Source of the DNA: Kiloniellaceae bacterium
Lineage (GTDB): Bacteria; Pseudomonadota; Alphaproteobacteria; Kiloniellales; J153
Direction: 5' to 3'
Length of the DNA: 64,000 nucleotides
NCBI GenBank assembly: GCA_021776175.1
Contig: JAJFGJ010000036.1
Coordinates: forward strand, 330,589 to 394,588
Shown here: piece after piece, positions 1 through 8,654 of the stretch
Position numbering within the stretch: position 1 is the stretch's first letter
Layout: each line of letters starts with the position of its first letter
The notes under the pieces: model-generated
Databases searched by the model: none
Told to the model about the DNA's origin: nothing
What the model saw: only the letters and a program-made list of their open reading frames with translations
Translations under genes and position numbers: made by a program

Positions 1-33
1 CAATTCAAAGTAAGGCCGGGATCGCGGGTGCGA

Positions 34-1251
34 TCACTTGTCGTGACAGGCCAGGCACAGATCGGTTGGCCGTTCCATCACCATGGCGCCGTGACGGGCG
101 CTGTAGCCTTCGTGGCAAGACAGACAACTCACTTTACCATTCGGCAAGAGGATCTCGGCTGGGAACGCAGCCGGGGCGCGAAGGCCAAGCATCGGATTCC
201 CATGGATGTAGGTCATGCCGATGGGATGGTTCGTCATCCCAGTACCGTTGCTGGCCGTAAAGGCAACCCGAATGGCAGCGCCGGGTAAAGACAACTGGTC
301 CGGATGACAGTCCAGGCAGTGCTGAGAATAAACGTCGATCTCACCATCCGATCGATTGGCGCGCGCATCGAGGTGGGCGGAACGCAATAGGGATTCACCC
401 CTATCCAGCATGCGGGCAAAAAAGGCCTGGCTATGGCAGGCCGAACACAGCGCGCTGCCCGCCCCGAACTCACCTGTCGCCACCGCACCGCGGATCGATT
501 CGCCCCCTGTGCGATGGACATTGTGACAGGTGCTGCAGGTCATCTCACCCTTCCAATCCACCGGCGTGTGCGCCGACAAGGCACGACCGGGAACAAATCC
601 CGTGGGATGGCTGGCCTGCTTGGCCCCTTCATGACAGGCGCCGCACAGCCGCTCCTGCGAAGCCTTGAGCCGTCCGGCGTTGTCCGGCGTCACTCTATCT
701 CCGGCTATATGGCAGGCGGCGCAACGCGGGCCAAGATGATCGTCCGGCGGCATTGCCGTGGCCACATGCGCCGTCCCCGTCCCGGCAGGGAGCAGGAGGG
801 ATTCACCCCGATCCGCCATGCGGGCGAAAGAGGCCCGCCTATGGCAAGCGGAACACTGGGCGCCGCCCGCCGCGAACTTGCCTGCCGCCACCGCGCCACG
901 GTTTGGTCCGCCCCCTGTGCGATGGACATTGTGACAAGTGCTGCAGGCCATCTCACCTTTCCAGTCCACCGGCATATGCGCCGGAAAGGCACGACCGGGC
1001 ACAACTCCCGTGGGATGGCTGGCCTCCATGCCCCCTTGATGACAGGTGCCACACAGCCGCGCCTGCGAAGCCTGGAGCCGTCCGGCGTTGTCCGGCGTCA
1101 CCCTATCTCCGGCTACATGGCAGGCGGCGCAACGCGGGCCAAGATGATCGTGCCGCAGCACTGTTGTGGCAGCGCGCGCTGACTCCGTCACTGTCCCGGC
1201 AAGGAGCAGAAGCGCGGCAATACACCACGCAATACACACGGTCCGCGACAT
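34..1251 (-). CDS. 11-haem c-type cytochrome with internal duplication
   Basis: A multihaem electron-transfer cytochrome, probably periplasmic or outer-surface; no catalytic signature is visible. The 405-residue product has a Sec signal peptide (hydrophobic residues about 6-22, likely cleavage near SARA at 24-27). It carries 11 CXXCH haem sites: CAACH, CGTCH, CSTCH and CSACH as a set of four, a second near-identical set of four, then CLDCH, CLSCH and CLACH. Residues 35-150 and 171-286 are a 136-residue-period duplication, so the protein is two copies of a four-haem module plus a three-haem tail. It is the last gene of the minus-strand cytochrome run, but 336 bases separate it from the 12-haem gene, so it may have its own promoter. 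The haem count is certain; the role in extracellular or trans-envelope electron flow is inferred from its neighbours. Confidence 0.9.
   Translation of the reverse strand: MSRTVCIAWCIAALLLLAGTVTESARAATTVLRHDHLGPRCAACHVAGDRVTPDNAGRLQASQARLCGTCHQGGMEASHPTGVVPGRAFPAHMPVDWKGEMACSTCHNVHRTGGGPNRGAVAAGKFAAGGAQCSACHRRASFARMADRGESLLLPAGTGTAHVATAMPPDDHLGPRCAACHIAGDRVTPDNAGRLKASQERLCGACHEGAKQASHPTGFVPGRALSAHTPVDWKGEMTCSTCHNVHRTGGESIRGAVATGEFGAGSALCSACHSQAFFARMLDRGESLLRSAHLDARANRSDGEIDVYSQHCLDCHPDQLSLPGAAIRVAFTASNGTGMTNHPIGMTYIHGNPMLGLRAPAAFPAEILLPNGKVSCLSCHEGYSARHGAMVMERPTDLCLACHDK
385..1149 (-). repeat. 408-bp tandem intragenic duplication
   Basis: Two head-to-tail copies with a 408-base (136-codon) period lie inside the 11-haem cytochrome gene. 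For example, the stretch around 672 recurs at 1080 and the one around 708 at 1116. Identity at the DNA level is high, including synonymous positions, which suggests a recent duplication or ongoing gene conversion of a four-haem module. Confidence 0.85.
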
Positions 1252-1587
1252 CCAGCACCTCTACCTGAGCTGATCGCCATACTTGGTTCCGGATGGTCTG
1301 ATTCTGGCCGGCGGCAATTCGGTTGGAACCGCAGCGGAGGGGCTGGCGGAACTCACCGGATGATGCCGGCGACGACCGCCGGGGCGCTCAAAAGCGAGCG
1401 CCCCATGAATACATCAATCGTGTAAATCCAACGTAAACCGCAGGTGGATACGGACGGGGACGTGTCAACCAAGCATTAAGAAATGGCCGGGCGATCAGTA
1501 CCGGTGTCCGACGATGCGCAGGGGGACGGTGCCAAGGAATGACGAATCCCACATGGCACCATCAAAATCACTTGGCCTTGAGCGGGG
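1252..1587. other. 336-base intergenic stretch with a 9-bp hairpin
   Basis: No convincing gene is seen between the 11-haem and 12-haem cytochrome genes. The stretch holds a perfect inverted repeat at 1381-1404: GGGGCGCTC, a six-base loop, then GAGCGCCCC. No T-run follows on either strand, so it is not an obvious intrinsic terminator. It could be an mRNA-processing or stability hairpin between two cytochrome messages, or part of a structured leader of the 11-haem gene. Confidence 0.5.
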
Positions 1588-3399
1588 TCAGTATCTCTTC
1601 GGTCTATGCCTGGAACCATGACAGTTGAGGAAGCAGGACCCCTTGAAGTTGCCGTCGTCCTGCCAAGTTGGCTCGGCAAACCCGCCGTCGCCAGTGATCT
1701 GAAAAACCTGCCCGCCTGAATCGGTGCTGGTCAGGAAGTTGATCAGATGCTGGGAGCTCTGCGAGCCGTGAGGATCATGGCAGTTTATGCAAGTGAAGCC
1801 TCTCGACCTAACATGCCTGTTGTGTGAAAAGCCGCTGGCGTCGTCCAAAAGAAGACCTTCGTCGTGACATTGGTAGCAGAGCGCGTATTGCGCCGAGCTG
1901 TATGCGCGTTCCGGCTCCATAGGATACGTTTCGGCCAGCATGGCCTCGACATTTGAGCCGTGTGGGCCGTCTGGACCGGTGCCGCCCGCGGCGACACTAG
2001 ATTCTCCATTGTGACAGTCGGTGCAGTAGATAAGACTGCTGGTCCGGTTCAGGGGAATATCCGTCCGCAAGCTGGGCACCTCGGTATTGTTGCCCGGATT
2101 ATTGATCTCGATAGGGTGGTAGGAGACTAGTCCCGACGAGCCGCTAATCACCTTGTCGCGAAGGTTGTAGATGCCATCCTGCCGGGTCATGTTCAGGGAT
2201 CGGGCCGTCGTGCATCGCTGGTTCTCGCAGGCACTGTCGCCCGGCACGCCGTGGCACTTGAAGCAAAGCTCGTACTGGAAGTCGATCTCGGCCTTGACCG
2301 CGCCGGTGGCGCTTATCCCGGAAACGCCGAGTATGCTGGCATTGGCCAGGGGCGGCGTTGTGTGGTTGGGATCGGACGGGTCGTTCGGCCTGAACGAGAC
2401 CATGGGTGGGCCGGACTTAGCCCCGTGCGGGTTATGGCAGTCGGTGCATTCCACGTGGAATGACATGGTCAGGGGATCTTCGACCGAGGTGGCGTCATGG
2501 CGCGTGTTTGGCGTGATCTCCATGGGATGGCGTACGATTTTGATACTCTCGTTCTGGATGTCGGTCGCCGCTACCGTGCCGTCGTGGCAAAGGTAGCAAG
2601 TGTTCTCCTCCTGGTCCTTGATCAAGCGCGCCGGCGTTGCCGCGTTGTGCGGCGTATGGCAGTTGAAGCACGCGTTTTGAGCAACCGTGTTGCCGCGCCA
2701 AGCCGCTTTGCGCTCGCTCCAGGGATTCGCGCCACCGGCGGTCGCGGTCGATGTCGCATGCGCCGAAGAGCCCCAATCCCAGGTCGCGCCACCGCGCACG
2801 TGGCATGTTGTGCATAGTTCGCCATTGGCGGTGGTGCGGCGCAGGAACGGCACAATGTCCTTCTCATGCACGTCATGGCATGTCGTGCATTGCAGCTCGG
2901 TATTCTCCAGCGGCAGACCGATGCTCGCGGGATTCGCCAGTTCCTGGTCCGCCACCTGAAGCGCGGTATCGTAGGCAAACGAGATCGGATGATCGTCCGC
3001 CAGATCGGTCCCCAGATTGGCCCGGCCAGCGAGAAATGTGCTTTGCAGATCGTTGACCATACCGGGGGGTAGATTGCCTAAGGCACCCAGGGCCACGGTC
3101 CCGTCATGACAGGCCAAACACAGACGCGACAGCCCCGTCGGCTGTCCTGGAAACGCCTGCAAGGTCGAACTGCCATATTCGATGTACGTCTGCCCCGAAA
3201 GCCCGTGGTTCCATAAGGGTCCCTGCGGCTGGGTGTTGTGCGGCGTATGACAAAATACGCATACCTGATCGACGTTCAGGCTCTTGAAAGGACCTGGGCC
3301 CGACGCCGACAGGTTATGCGTGGTGTTGACCACATCCCTCACCGCCCAGGCAGGTGCCGCAAAAAACAGCAATATGGCGAGCAAACCAAGGCCGCGCAT
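1588..3399 (-). CDS. 12-haem c-type cytochrome with an OmcE-like N-terminal module
   Basis: A multihaem electron-transfer protein of 603 residues, exported by a Sec signal (hydrophobic residues 3-15, cleavage near AWA). I chose the ATG at 3399 because it directly precedes a typical signal peptide and follows the stop of the upstream NHL gene (3401) by one base; longer starts would read into that gene. It has eleven CXXCH motifs plus a final CFLNCH (CX3CH), twelve haem sites in all. The first four (CVFCHTPHN, CLACHDG, CTTCHDVH, CTTCHV) match in order and context the four haem sites of the 218-residue cytochrome at 7582-8238, including the DDHPIS segment, so the N-terminal third is a paralogue of that protein. 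The rest is doubled-CXXCH type. Co-transcription with the NHL protein and the beta-barrel suggests work at the outer membrane. Confidence 0.9.
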   Translation of the reverse strand: MRGLGLLAILLFFAAPAWAVRDVVNTTHNLSASGPGPFKSLNVDQVCVFCHTPHNTQPQGPLWNHGLSGQTYIEYGSSTLQAFPGQPTGLSRLCLACHDGTVALGALGNLPPGMVNDLQSTFLAGRANLGTDLADDHPISFAYDTALQVADQELANPASIGLPLENTELQCTTCHDVHEKDIVPFLRRTTANGELCTTCHVRGGATWDWGSSAHATSTATAGGANPWSERKAAWRGNTVAQNACFNCHTPHNAATPARLIKDQEENTCYLCHDGTVAATDIQNESIKIVRHPMEITPNTRHDATSVEDPLTMSFHVECTDCHNPHGAKSGPPMVSFRPNDPSDPNHTTPPLANASILGVSGISATGAVKAEIDFQYELCFKCHGVPGDSACENQRCTTARSLNMTRQDGIYNLRDKVISGSSGLVSYHPIEINNPGNNTEVPSLRTDIPLNRTSSLIYCTDCHNGESSVAAGGTGPDGPHGSNVEAMLAETYPMEPERAYSSAQYALCYQCHDEGLLLDDASGFSHNRHVRSRGFTCINCHDPHGSQSSQHLINFLTSTDSGGQVFQITGDGGFAEPTWQDDGNFKGSCFLNCHGSRHRPKRY

Positions 3400-3400
3400 C

Positions 3401-4405
3401 TTAGACACCCCCGATATATTCAAAGACCTGGATGCGCCGATTATACGAATCGGCCACATAGACGCGGCTTTCGTCGATAAAAACACCCGCCGGGAGCCAA
3501 AACTGCCCAGCACCTATGCCCTCGCCGCCAAATGCCAGCAGTAGGGCGCCGCTAGGATCGAATATCTGCACACGGTTAAACAGGGTATCGGCCACGTAGA
3601 TATGCCCCGCGGCATCCGCCGCCACGCCCTTGGGCTGCGCCAGATCGCCAGAGCCATCGCCGTGCGACCCGAAGACCGACAGCGGCGACCCATCCAAAGC
3701 GAAGCTTTGGATACGGAAGTTCATCGTATCGTTGACGTACAATCGGCTATCCCAGATCGACATATGGGTCGGGTAGTTGAATTCACCTGCCGCGACACCC
3801 CGGCTGCCAAAGGAAAAAAGTTTCGTGCCGCCGGCATCGAACACATCGATCTCATGTTTGAGAGTATCCGCGACATAGAGGCGCTTGGTCGCTGGATCAA
3901 AAGCCAGGCCTGTGGGACGCTTCATATCGCCGATGGTCTGTAGGAGCTTGCCCGAGCGGTCGAAAACGAAAACCCGCGCCAAAACGGAATCGGCGACGTA
4001 AAGCCGGCCGTCTCCGAAGGCGATCCCCACGGGCGAGGCCAGAGCGTCATCGCCCGCCTTTTCGATTCGGCCGTACTCGCGTTGCTGCAAGTCGTACAGA
4101 TGAACGACCCGCGCCCCGGGGTCGGCAATGGCCACTTCACCACCATCGACGGCGATCGCGTAGGGACGTACCATCTCGCGCGAGTCCTCGCCCGCGATAA
4201 GGCTCCAGAGACGGCCAAAGATCGATCGGGTAAAGCCCAGATCTTCCGGTTCCCGGAACGCGAATAAGAATCGGATGCGCGCGGGCTCTGGTGGCTGCGG
4301 CCAAACCAGGTCCTCGGCTGGAGGCGCCAAGTCTGGCGGAGCCTCGTCGAAGCGATCGCAAGCAACCGCAAGCAACAAGGCGATTAAGGCGAGCGCCGTC
4401 TTCAT
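3401..4405 (-). CDS. NHL-repeat beta-propeller lipoprotein
   Basis: A 334-residue lipoprotein: the N-terminus is hydrophobic to a lipobox ending LAVAC (Cys16), followed by a Pro-rich linker. Six NHL-type blades follow (openings PYAIAV, PVGIAF, PTGLAF, PTHMSI, PKGVAA and PAGVFI, each ending in a V/L-YV-AD...R..VF pattern), giving a complete six-bladed propeller. Such propellers are non-enzymatic scaffolds or binding platforms, and NHL proteins recur beside outer-membrane multihaem cytochromes in metal-reducing bacteria. It overlaps the beta-barrel gene upstream by ATGA and abuts the 12-haem cytochrome downstream, so the three are translationally linked. It is a paralogue of the protein at 8655-9806. 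The fold is secure; the role as a cytochrome docking or assembly factor is inference. Confidence 0.87.
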   Translation of the reverse strand: MKTALALIALLLAVACDRFDEAPPDLAPPAEDLVWPQPPEPARIRFLFAFREPEDLGFTRSIFGRLWSLIAGEDSREMVRPYAIAVDGGEVAIADPGARVVHLYDLQQREYGRIEKAGDDALASPVGIAFGDGRLYVADSVLARVFVFDRSGKLLQTIGDMKRPTGLAFDPATKRLYVADTLKHEIDVFDAGGTKLFSFGSRGVAAGEFNYPTHMSIWDSRLYVNDTMNFRIQSFALDGSPLSVFGSHGDGSGDLAQPKGVAADAAGHIYVADTLFNRVQIFDPSGALLLAFGGEGIGAGQFWLPAGVFIDESRVYVADSYNRRIQVFEYIGGV

Positions 4406-6354
4406 AGCGATCGACGAATGAGGGTGAACATGATTCGATCCTCGGTCGACACGTTGGTATCGCCGTCGCGCACCGTATGATCGTAACGCAACGAAATCTC
4501 AAGCTGACGTAAGAACCAGCGCACGTCCAGGCCGGCCACCAGGAACTGCTCGTCGCGCGATCCGGCTGTCACCGCCGACCCGGTATCGGAGCGCATCCAG
4601 AACCCAAGGCGGGGCCGAATCGTCAGACCGGGCCAAGGTTGCCACCGCGATGACAGATCCGCCGTATACAGGTTCGTATCGCGGCCGGTGCTTTGGGAAA
4701 AGGCCTCGCTGAGACTCAGCGTCAAACCAGCCTGGCGCGAATAATCGTAGATCAGAGATTGATCGAAATCCAAAGAGTCGGTCTCAAAGGACCCCGATTT
4801 CTGGGAACGCAGTTGCGCCGAAGCGGTCGTCCGCACTGCATCCCCATCCCACCGCAATTGCAAGCCGGTCGTCATATCTTTCCGGTCGGTAAGCAGGCTC
4901 TCGCCAGCACCGGAGATCAGGTTCTCGTTCGAAATCGACGTGCGATGAAATAAGTTAATCCAACCGAAATCGATGGCGGCCCGATAGTGATAAGGAATGG
5001 TCGAGAATTTTACCGACGGTTGCACCTCGAATCGATACGAGGCGAGAAACGTGTCCGCCGGCCCGAGAAACCCGCCCGGGAGAATGAATACTTCGATCAA
5101 GTCGCCGCCAGCCGGAGAGACCGTATAGTCGGTGTCCAGCGTCAAAACCGTAACACCAGTGGCATCCGTGACGATGAGGCTCGATGCATCCGCGAAGCGG
5201 CGATTCAGGTTGACCAACCCGCTTGCTGGAATGAGATGGTTCTCGTCCGTCACCGACAGGAAACCGCCGTCTGATATGCGGTCCGTGACGCGGTACGCGC
5301 CGCCGACACCGGCGGTGAAGCGGCCATCCCAGAAGATTTTCTTTCTGTAACTCAGGTTGAGACCGGATTCGTATTCCGACTCGTCCAGTAAGTCGGACTG
5401 GCGCAGAGAGGCCGAAGCGTGTCCGGTGGTCGTCAGGTTGTTGTACAGATTATGCGTGAGAGAGAACGCCCCGTCATTTTCGGTCGTCGTATCCTGCTGC
5501 TTGATCGACGAGAATTGGTACGAGGTCATACTCGACAGATTCTCGGTGTGCTGGATATCCACGGTCTCATTGAGCGTAAGGCGCTCGAATGCGTTAAACC
5601 CGCTACGGTCGAAGAAATCTGCTTGGGAGGTCAGAAGACTGCCTTTACCCCAATCGAAACGATGCCCGACGCCAACCTTGTTGGTGGAGTAATCGGAATC
5701 CAGATCCGTCTGGTCATTCAGCCAGTCCCGCTCCAATTCTATATTCAGCTTGCTGCTCCGGCCCCGGAAGTTGATGGTGCGTAGAGTGTCGTCACGCTCG
5801 GAAATGGCGCCGCTCAGGCCAGATTTGAAGGATTGCTCCTGGATGCGCTCGGTGTAGCTCAAGGTCGAGGGGAAAATCCTGGTTTTCCAGTTGACGCCAA
5901 TTCGCCGGATTTCCAGATCGAACTCATTGCGATTGCCAAGGCTGCCGTCGATCGTATCCGTCGTCTTGCTAAACAAGGCATCGACGCCAATGGGGCCAGG
6001 GGTCCCCTGCAGGGCATTGGCGTTTATGGCATAGTTCAGGAACAACCCATCGCGCGACTCGTCTTGGTTCGAACCGGTAAATTCGCCGCGTGAGACTTTG
6101 GGTTCCAACTCAACGGCGAACTTGAAAATGCGTGGATCCAGGCTGTACCCGCTTTGTTTGAACCGCACACCCGAGCCGATCTCTATATCGGTTGTCGTCT
6201 CGCTATCGGTGTTCCGCCGAGTGCCGTCGAAGTTGATCGTCGCCTCCCATTCCAGGGGGTCAAGGTGAAGTTTTTCATCCGCCTGCCCCATGGCCGCCGC
6301 CGGCAAGGCGGCCAACATCAAAACCAATCCCCCTCGCTGGACCAGGCTCGTCAT
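4402..6354 (-). CDS. Outer-membrane beta-barrel protein of a cytochrome locus
   Basis: A 650-residue exported protein with a signal peptide (residues 1-24, AAAMGQ cleavage region). The rest is dominated by alternating polar/hydrophobic strands separated by short turns and longer Asp/Asn/Ser-rich loops, the pattern of a large outer-membrane barrel; many strands end in aromatic-x-hydrophobic motifs. No haem motif is present. The sequence between two trihaem cytochromes and an NHL lipoprotein/12-haem cytochrome pair fits a porin that sheathes or guides cytochromes through the outer membrane, as MtrB-, PioB- or OmbB-type barrels do, but I cannot assign it to one of those families by eye. The C-terminus ends in Leu rather than the common Phe. 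The stop overlaps the NHL start by ATGA. Confidence 0.72.
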   Translation of the reverse strand: MTSLVQRGGLVLMLAALPAAAMGQADEKLHLDPLEWEATINFDGTRRNTDSETTTDIEIGSGVRFKQSGYSLDPRIFKFAVELEPKVSRGEFTGSNQDESRDGLFLNYAINANALQGTPGPIGVDALFSKTTDTIDGSLGNRNEFDLEIRRIGVNWKTRIFPSTLSYTERIQEQSFKSGLSGAISERDDTLRTINFRGRSSKLNIELERDWLNDQTDLDSDYSTNKVGVGHRFDWGKGSLLTSQADFFDRSGFNAFERLTLNETVDIQHTENLSSMTSYQFSSIKQQDTTTENDGAFSLTHNLYNNLTTTGHASASLRQSDLLDESEYESGLNLSYRKKIFWDGRFTAGVGGAYRVTDRISDGGFLSVTDENHLIPASGLVNLNRRFADASSLIVTDATGVTVLTLDTDYTVSPAGGDLIEVFILPGGFLGPADTFLASYRFEVQPSVKFSTIPYHYRAAIDFGWINLFHRTSISNENLISGAGESLLTDRKDMTTGLQLRWDGDAVRTTASAQLRSQKSGSFETDSLDFDQSLIYDYSRQAGLTLSLSEAFSQSTGRDTNLYTADLSSRWQPWPGLTIRPRLGFWMRSDTGSAVTAGSRDEQFLVAGLDVRWFLRQLEISLRYDHTVRDGDTNVSTEDRIMFTLIRRSL

Positions 6355-6534
6355 GATTTAGCCCGAGCTTTCGTGCCGCCGCCAAGACGGAACCGGGCGG
6401 GAGGCAAGAGCGCATGCCAATGTCCAAACGACGTATCCATAGCCTCACGACCCGTTGAACCGCCATACCAAGACATCCTTCGACTCAAGAGCTGATTTTG
6501 CCGGGGCCTTCATGGTTCCGGCGCTATCACGGCG

Positions 6535-6915
6535 CTACTCATCCAGCGGCGCTACATGGCACCGGGCACAGGTCTGGAACTCCACCGGAAAGGCGACCAG
6601 CCCATTGTGGCACAGGGCGCAGCTCTCGCCTTTCTCCATTTTTTCCATGGTGATTTCATTGGCCCCCGCCTTCATAACGAATGGCGTTTCGTGGCAAACG
6701 TAGCATCTATATCGGATGCGGTGCGACCAGTGCGGGAACACCGCGGGCGGAACGGAAGAGGAGCCCGGGGCCACGAGCGGCCCATCGCCAGAACGCTCGA
6801 AAACGATGTCGCCTGGGGCTTCCGCCAGCAGGGGCGGAATCTGCCAGAGACAAGCCACGAGCAATAGAGCAAGCCCGGCACTGATCGTTCGTAGCGACGC
6901 CGGGACCGGCATCAT
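6535..6915 (-). CDS. Small trihaem cytochrome c3/c7-like protein
   Basis: A 126-residue periplasmic cytochrome with three haem sites (CYVCH, CALCH, CARCH). Two histidines in FPHWSH sit just before the first site, as in class III (c3/c7) cytochromes where they are distal haem ligands. An N-terminal hydrophobic segment (about residues 8-30) is a signal peptide or anchor. I chose the ATG at 6915 because it forms an ATGA overlap with the stop of the upstream trihaem gene. It is a close structural relative of that gene's C-terminal domain, so the two are likely paralogues acting in series. Low-potential periplasmic electron shuttle is the expected role. Confidence 0.85.
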   Translation of the reverse strand: MMPVPASLRTISAGLALLLVACLWQIPPLLAEAPGDIVFERSGDGPLVAPGSSSVPPAVFPHWSHRIRYRCYVCHETPFVMKAGANEITMEKMEKGESCALCHNGLVAFPVEFQTCARCHVAPLDE

Positions 6916-7520
6916 TCCTCCATCGCCTGATGGCAGCGTGTACAATTATCGAGCGAGAAGGCCACGACCCCGTGGCAGACGCCACAAAAATCACCCTCGA
7001 AGATCCGATCCATCGTCACCTCCAGCTCTCGGTAATAGAAAACTTTTGGATGACAGCTTTCACATTCCAGCCATTCGGTATGGCTGGAATGCGGGAAGTA
7101 AGCATCTAGTGAGGTATCGGGCCCGGGAAAGTAAAAGTCCCAACGGAATACGGCCGCCTGGGGATCGCCGTCTCCATCGATGGCGGCCCGCGGACGGATT
7201 GTGCCGTCGTGTAGCGCCGCCACCCAATTCACCTCGTCGAGATCGTCCCTTGGCAGCATTTCATGCGCCCGATCCCAAGACACAACGGATTCGATGACTG
7301 GGCGTTCTTCCTCCACCGGAGTCGCGAGAGCTTGAGCGGGGAGCCCGGACAACTCGCTCGCCTTCTGCTCTTCCGCGGCGGCCTCGGCGGCCTCCTCTTC
7401 CGGCGTTGGCGGCGGAATATCGAAGAATAGGGACAGCGCCTTATCGCTACACGAAGTGAACAAGAAAAGGGCGGAAACGAGTAGCAGGTATCTCACCAAG
7501 CTAAACCCTTTCCCGCCCAT
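6912..7520 (-). CDS. Trihaem cytochrome c3/c7-like lipoprotein
   Basis: A 202-residue lipoprotein with lipobox LFTSC (Cys24). Next come an FFDIPPP segment, a Glu/Ala-rich linker (about residues 37-75) and a C-terminal trihaem domain with CESCH, CGVCH and CTRCH, preceded by FPHSSH. The FFD-Pro-rich start after the lipid Cys is a pattern I associate with membrane-anchored class III cytochromes of trans-membrane electron conduits, but that recollection was not tested. Being lipid-tethered, it could pass electrons between the periplasm and the outer-membrane barrel encoded downstream. It overlaps the next trihaem gene by four bases; 61 bases separate it from the tetrahaem gene upstream. Confidence 0.86.
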   Translation of the reverse strand: MGGKGFSLVRYLLLVSALFLFTSCSDKALSLFFDIPPPTPEEEAAEAAAEEQKASELSGLPAQALATPVEEERPVIESVVSWDRAHEMLPRDDLDEVNWVAALHDGTIRPRAAIDGDGDPQAAVFRWDFYFPGPDTSLDAYFPHSSHTEWLECESCHPKVFYYRELEVTMDRIFEGDFCGVCHGVVAFSLDNCTRCHQAMEE

Positions 7521-7581
7521 TCACTACTTAGCGCGCTGTGAAACGATGTGCGCTTAAAAACGATGCTCGATTATCTACCTT

Positions 7582-8238
7582 CTACTTTACATGGCAGGTC
7601 GTGCACAAGGCACTTGCCGAGTTGGAGATCCTCAAGAAAGGATCGATTGCCGGGTCGTGAACATTGTGACAGGTCGAGCATTCCACCTGATCGCCGTCAC
7701 CCGTGGTAACACCGGCCGCCCGGAACAACGGCAGCGCGCCAACGTGACCCACGCTTGCCGCGATGAACTCGGGGTCCTGCCCAGTGCCGGTACCAACGCT
7801 ATAGGTGATTGAGATCGGATGGTCGTCGGACAAATCGCCGCTACGGCCAACCGCCTTGGTGTCGGTGGCTCCCATGACGTCGGGCAGCACAATTCCGCTC
7901 TGGTTGATCAGGGAATCGTATGCCGTGACACCGTCATGGCACGACAGGCAAGCCGCTGAGACACCTTGCGGCTGACTGGCGATGACCATGTCGAGGGACG
8001 TGCTGCTATACATCGTGAAGGTGGCCGTATCCGCGGCGTTACGGTTCCACAAGGGGACCGGCAAGGTCGCGGGAGCCGCCGTGTTATGCGGTGTATGGCA
8101 GAACACGCATACGTCGGTGATGGCTCCCGTGGTGAGATCGTGATTCGAATTCACGATCGAGGCGGCTTGCACCCCGGCCATCCCGAGCAAACTCGTCAGG
8201 GCGGCCGCACCGACAGTAACAATTAGTTTTCTAAGCAT
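7582..8238 (-). CDS. OmcE-like tetrahaem c-type cytochrome
   Basis: A 218-residue exported cytochrome with a signal peptide (cleavage near VQA, about residue 25) and four haem sites: CVFCHTPHN, CLSCHDG, CSTCHNVH and CTTCHVK at the very C-terminus. Five further His residues (SNHD, TPHN, DDHP, VGHV, NVHD) could act as distal ligands. Size, haem number, the VCVFCHTPHN...PLWNRN start and the DDHPIS insert resemble the OmcE-type tetrahaem cytochromes that polymerise into extracellular nanowires in Geobacter. That assignment rests on remembered family features, not a search. The ATG at 8238 has a GGGAG ribosome site eight bases upstream. It is the first gene of the cytochrome run and lies behind an AT-rich region with an FNR-like box. 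A plain periplasmic tetrahaem shuttle is the alternative. Confidence 0.83.
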   Translation of the reverse strand: MLRKLIVTVGAAALTSLLGMAGVQAASIVNSNHDLTTGAITDVCVFCHTPHNTAAPATLPVPLWNRNAADTATFTMYSSTSLDMVIASQPQGVSAACLSCHDGVTAYDSLINQSGIVLPDVMGATDTKAVGRSGDLSDDHPISITYSVGTGTGQDPEFIAASVGHVGALPLFRAAGVTTGDGDQVECSTCHNVHDPAIDPFLRISNSASALCTTCHVK

Positions 8239-8654
8239 GCTTATTCTCCCTCTCTAGGAGACAGTCTAAAGGAGACGGTGGCGAAGGCGATTCCTCTGGT
8301 TTTTTCTTGAGCCGACTAAAAACTTTTTGTGCGTCATGACTAGCATTCTCAACACGCCACGTAATTGACCTAAATCACGAAAAAATTTTATTATTTACGA
8401 TAATTTAAGGTTCGAGAACGAGGTGCGCGGAGTAGAGCGTCACGGCCGTTCTAAACCATGCTCTCCCGCCCCATGACTTCCCATGCCAGCCGAAACAAAC
8501 AAAGTATTATTGACGTAAATTAAGTATAATTAGCAATATTTCGTCAACCAGTAATTGAACTGGTTAATAAATATAGTTAATTATATTTTTTGATTGTATT
8601 AGCACGTCAAGTTACTTGCTTACTTTGCTAGACGCAGCCGGTTTGCGCTGCGGT
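8239..8654. other. AT-rich 416-base promoter region, no gene
   Basis: No coding potential is seen. The region is markedly richer in A and T than its surroundings (for example 8505-8605) and separates the NHL lipoprotein gene from the tetrahaem cytochrome on the same strand. It carries the FNR-like site at 8365-8378 and a poorer relative, TTGAC-GTAA-ATTAA, at 8510-8523. A main promoter for the cytochrome run probably lies here. Confidence 0.6.
8365..8378. promoter_or_regulatory. FNR/Anr-like box upstream of the tetrahaem cytochrome
   Basis: TTGACCTAAATCAC matches the FNR-family consensus TTGAT-N4-ATCAA at eight of ten half-site positions. Its centre lies about 133 bases upstream of the cytochrome start at 8238. 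Activation under low oxygen is the expected effect. Confidence 0.5.

Noticed and set aside
433..1268. Long plus-strand open frames opposite the 11-haem cytochrome
   Set aside because: They mirror the GC-rich repeated cytochrome gene, lack ribosome sites and encode low-complexity products; the minus-strand frame has a signal peptide and 11 haem motifs.
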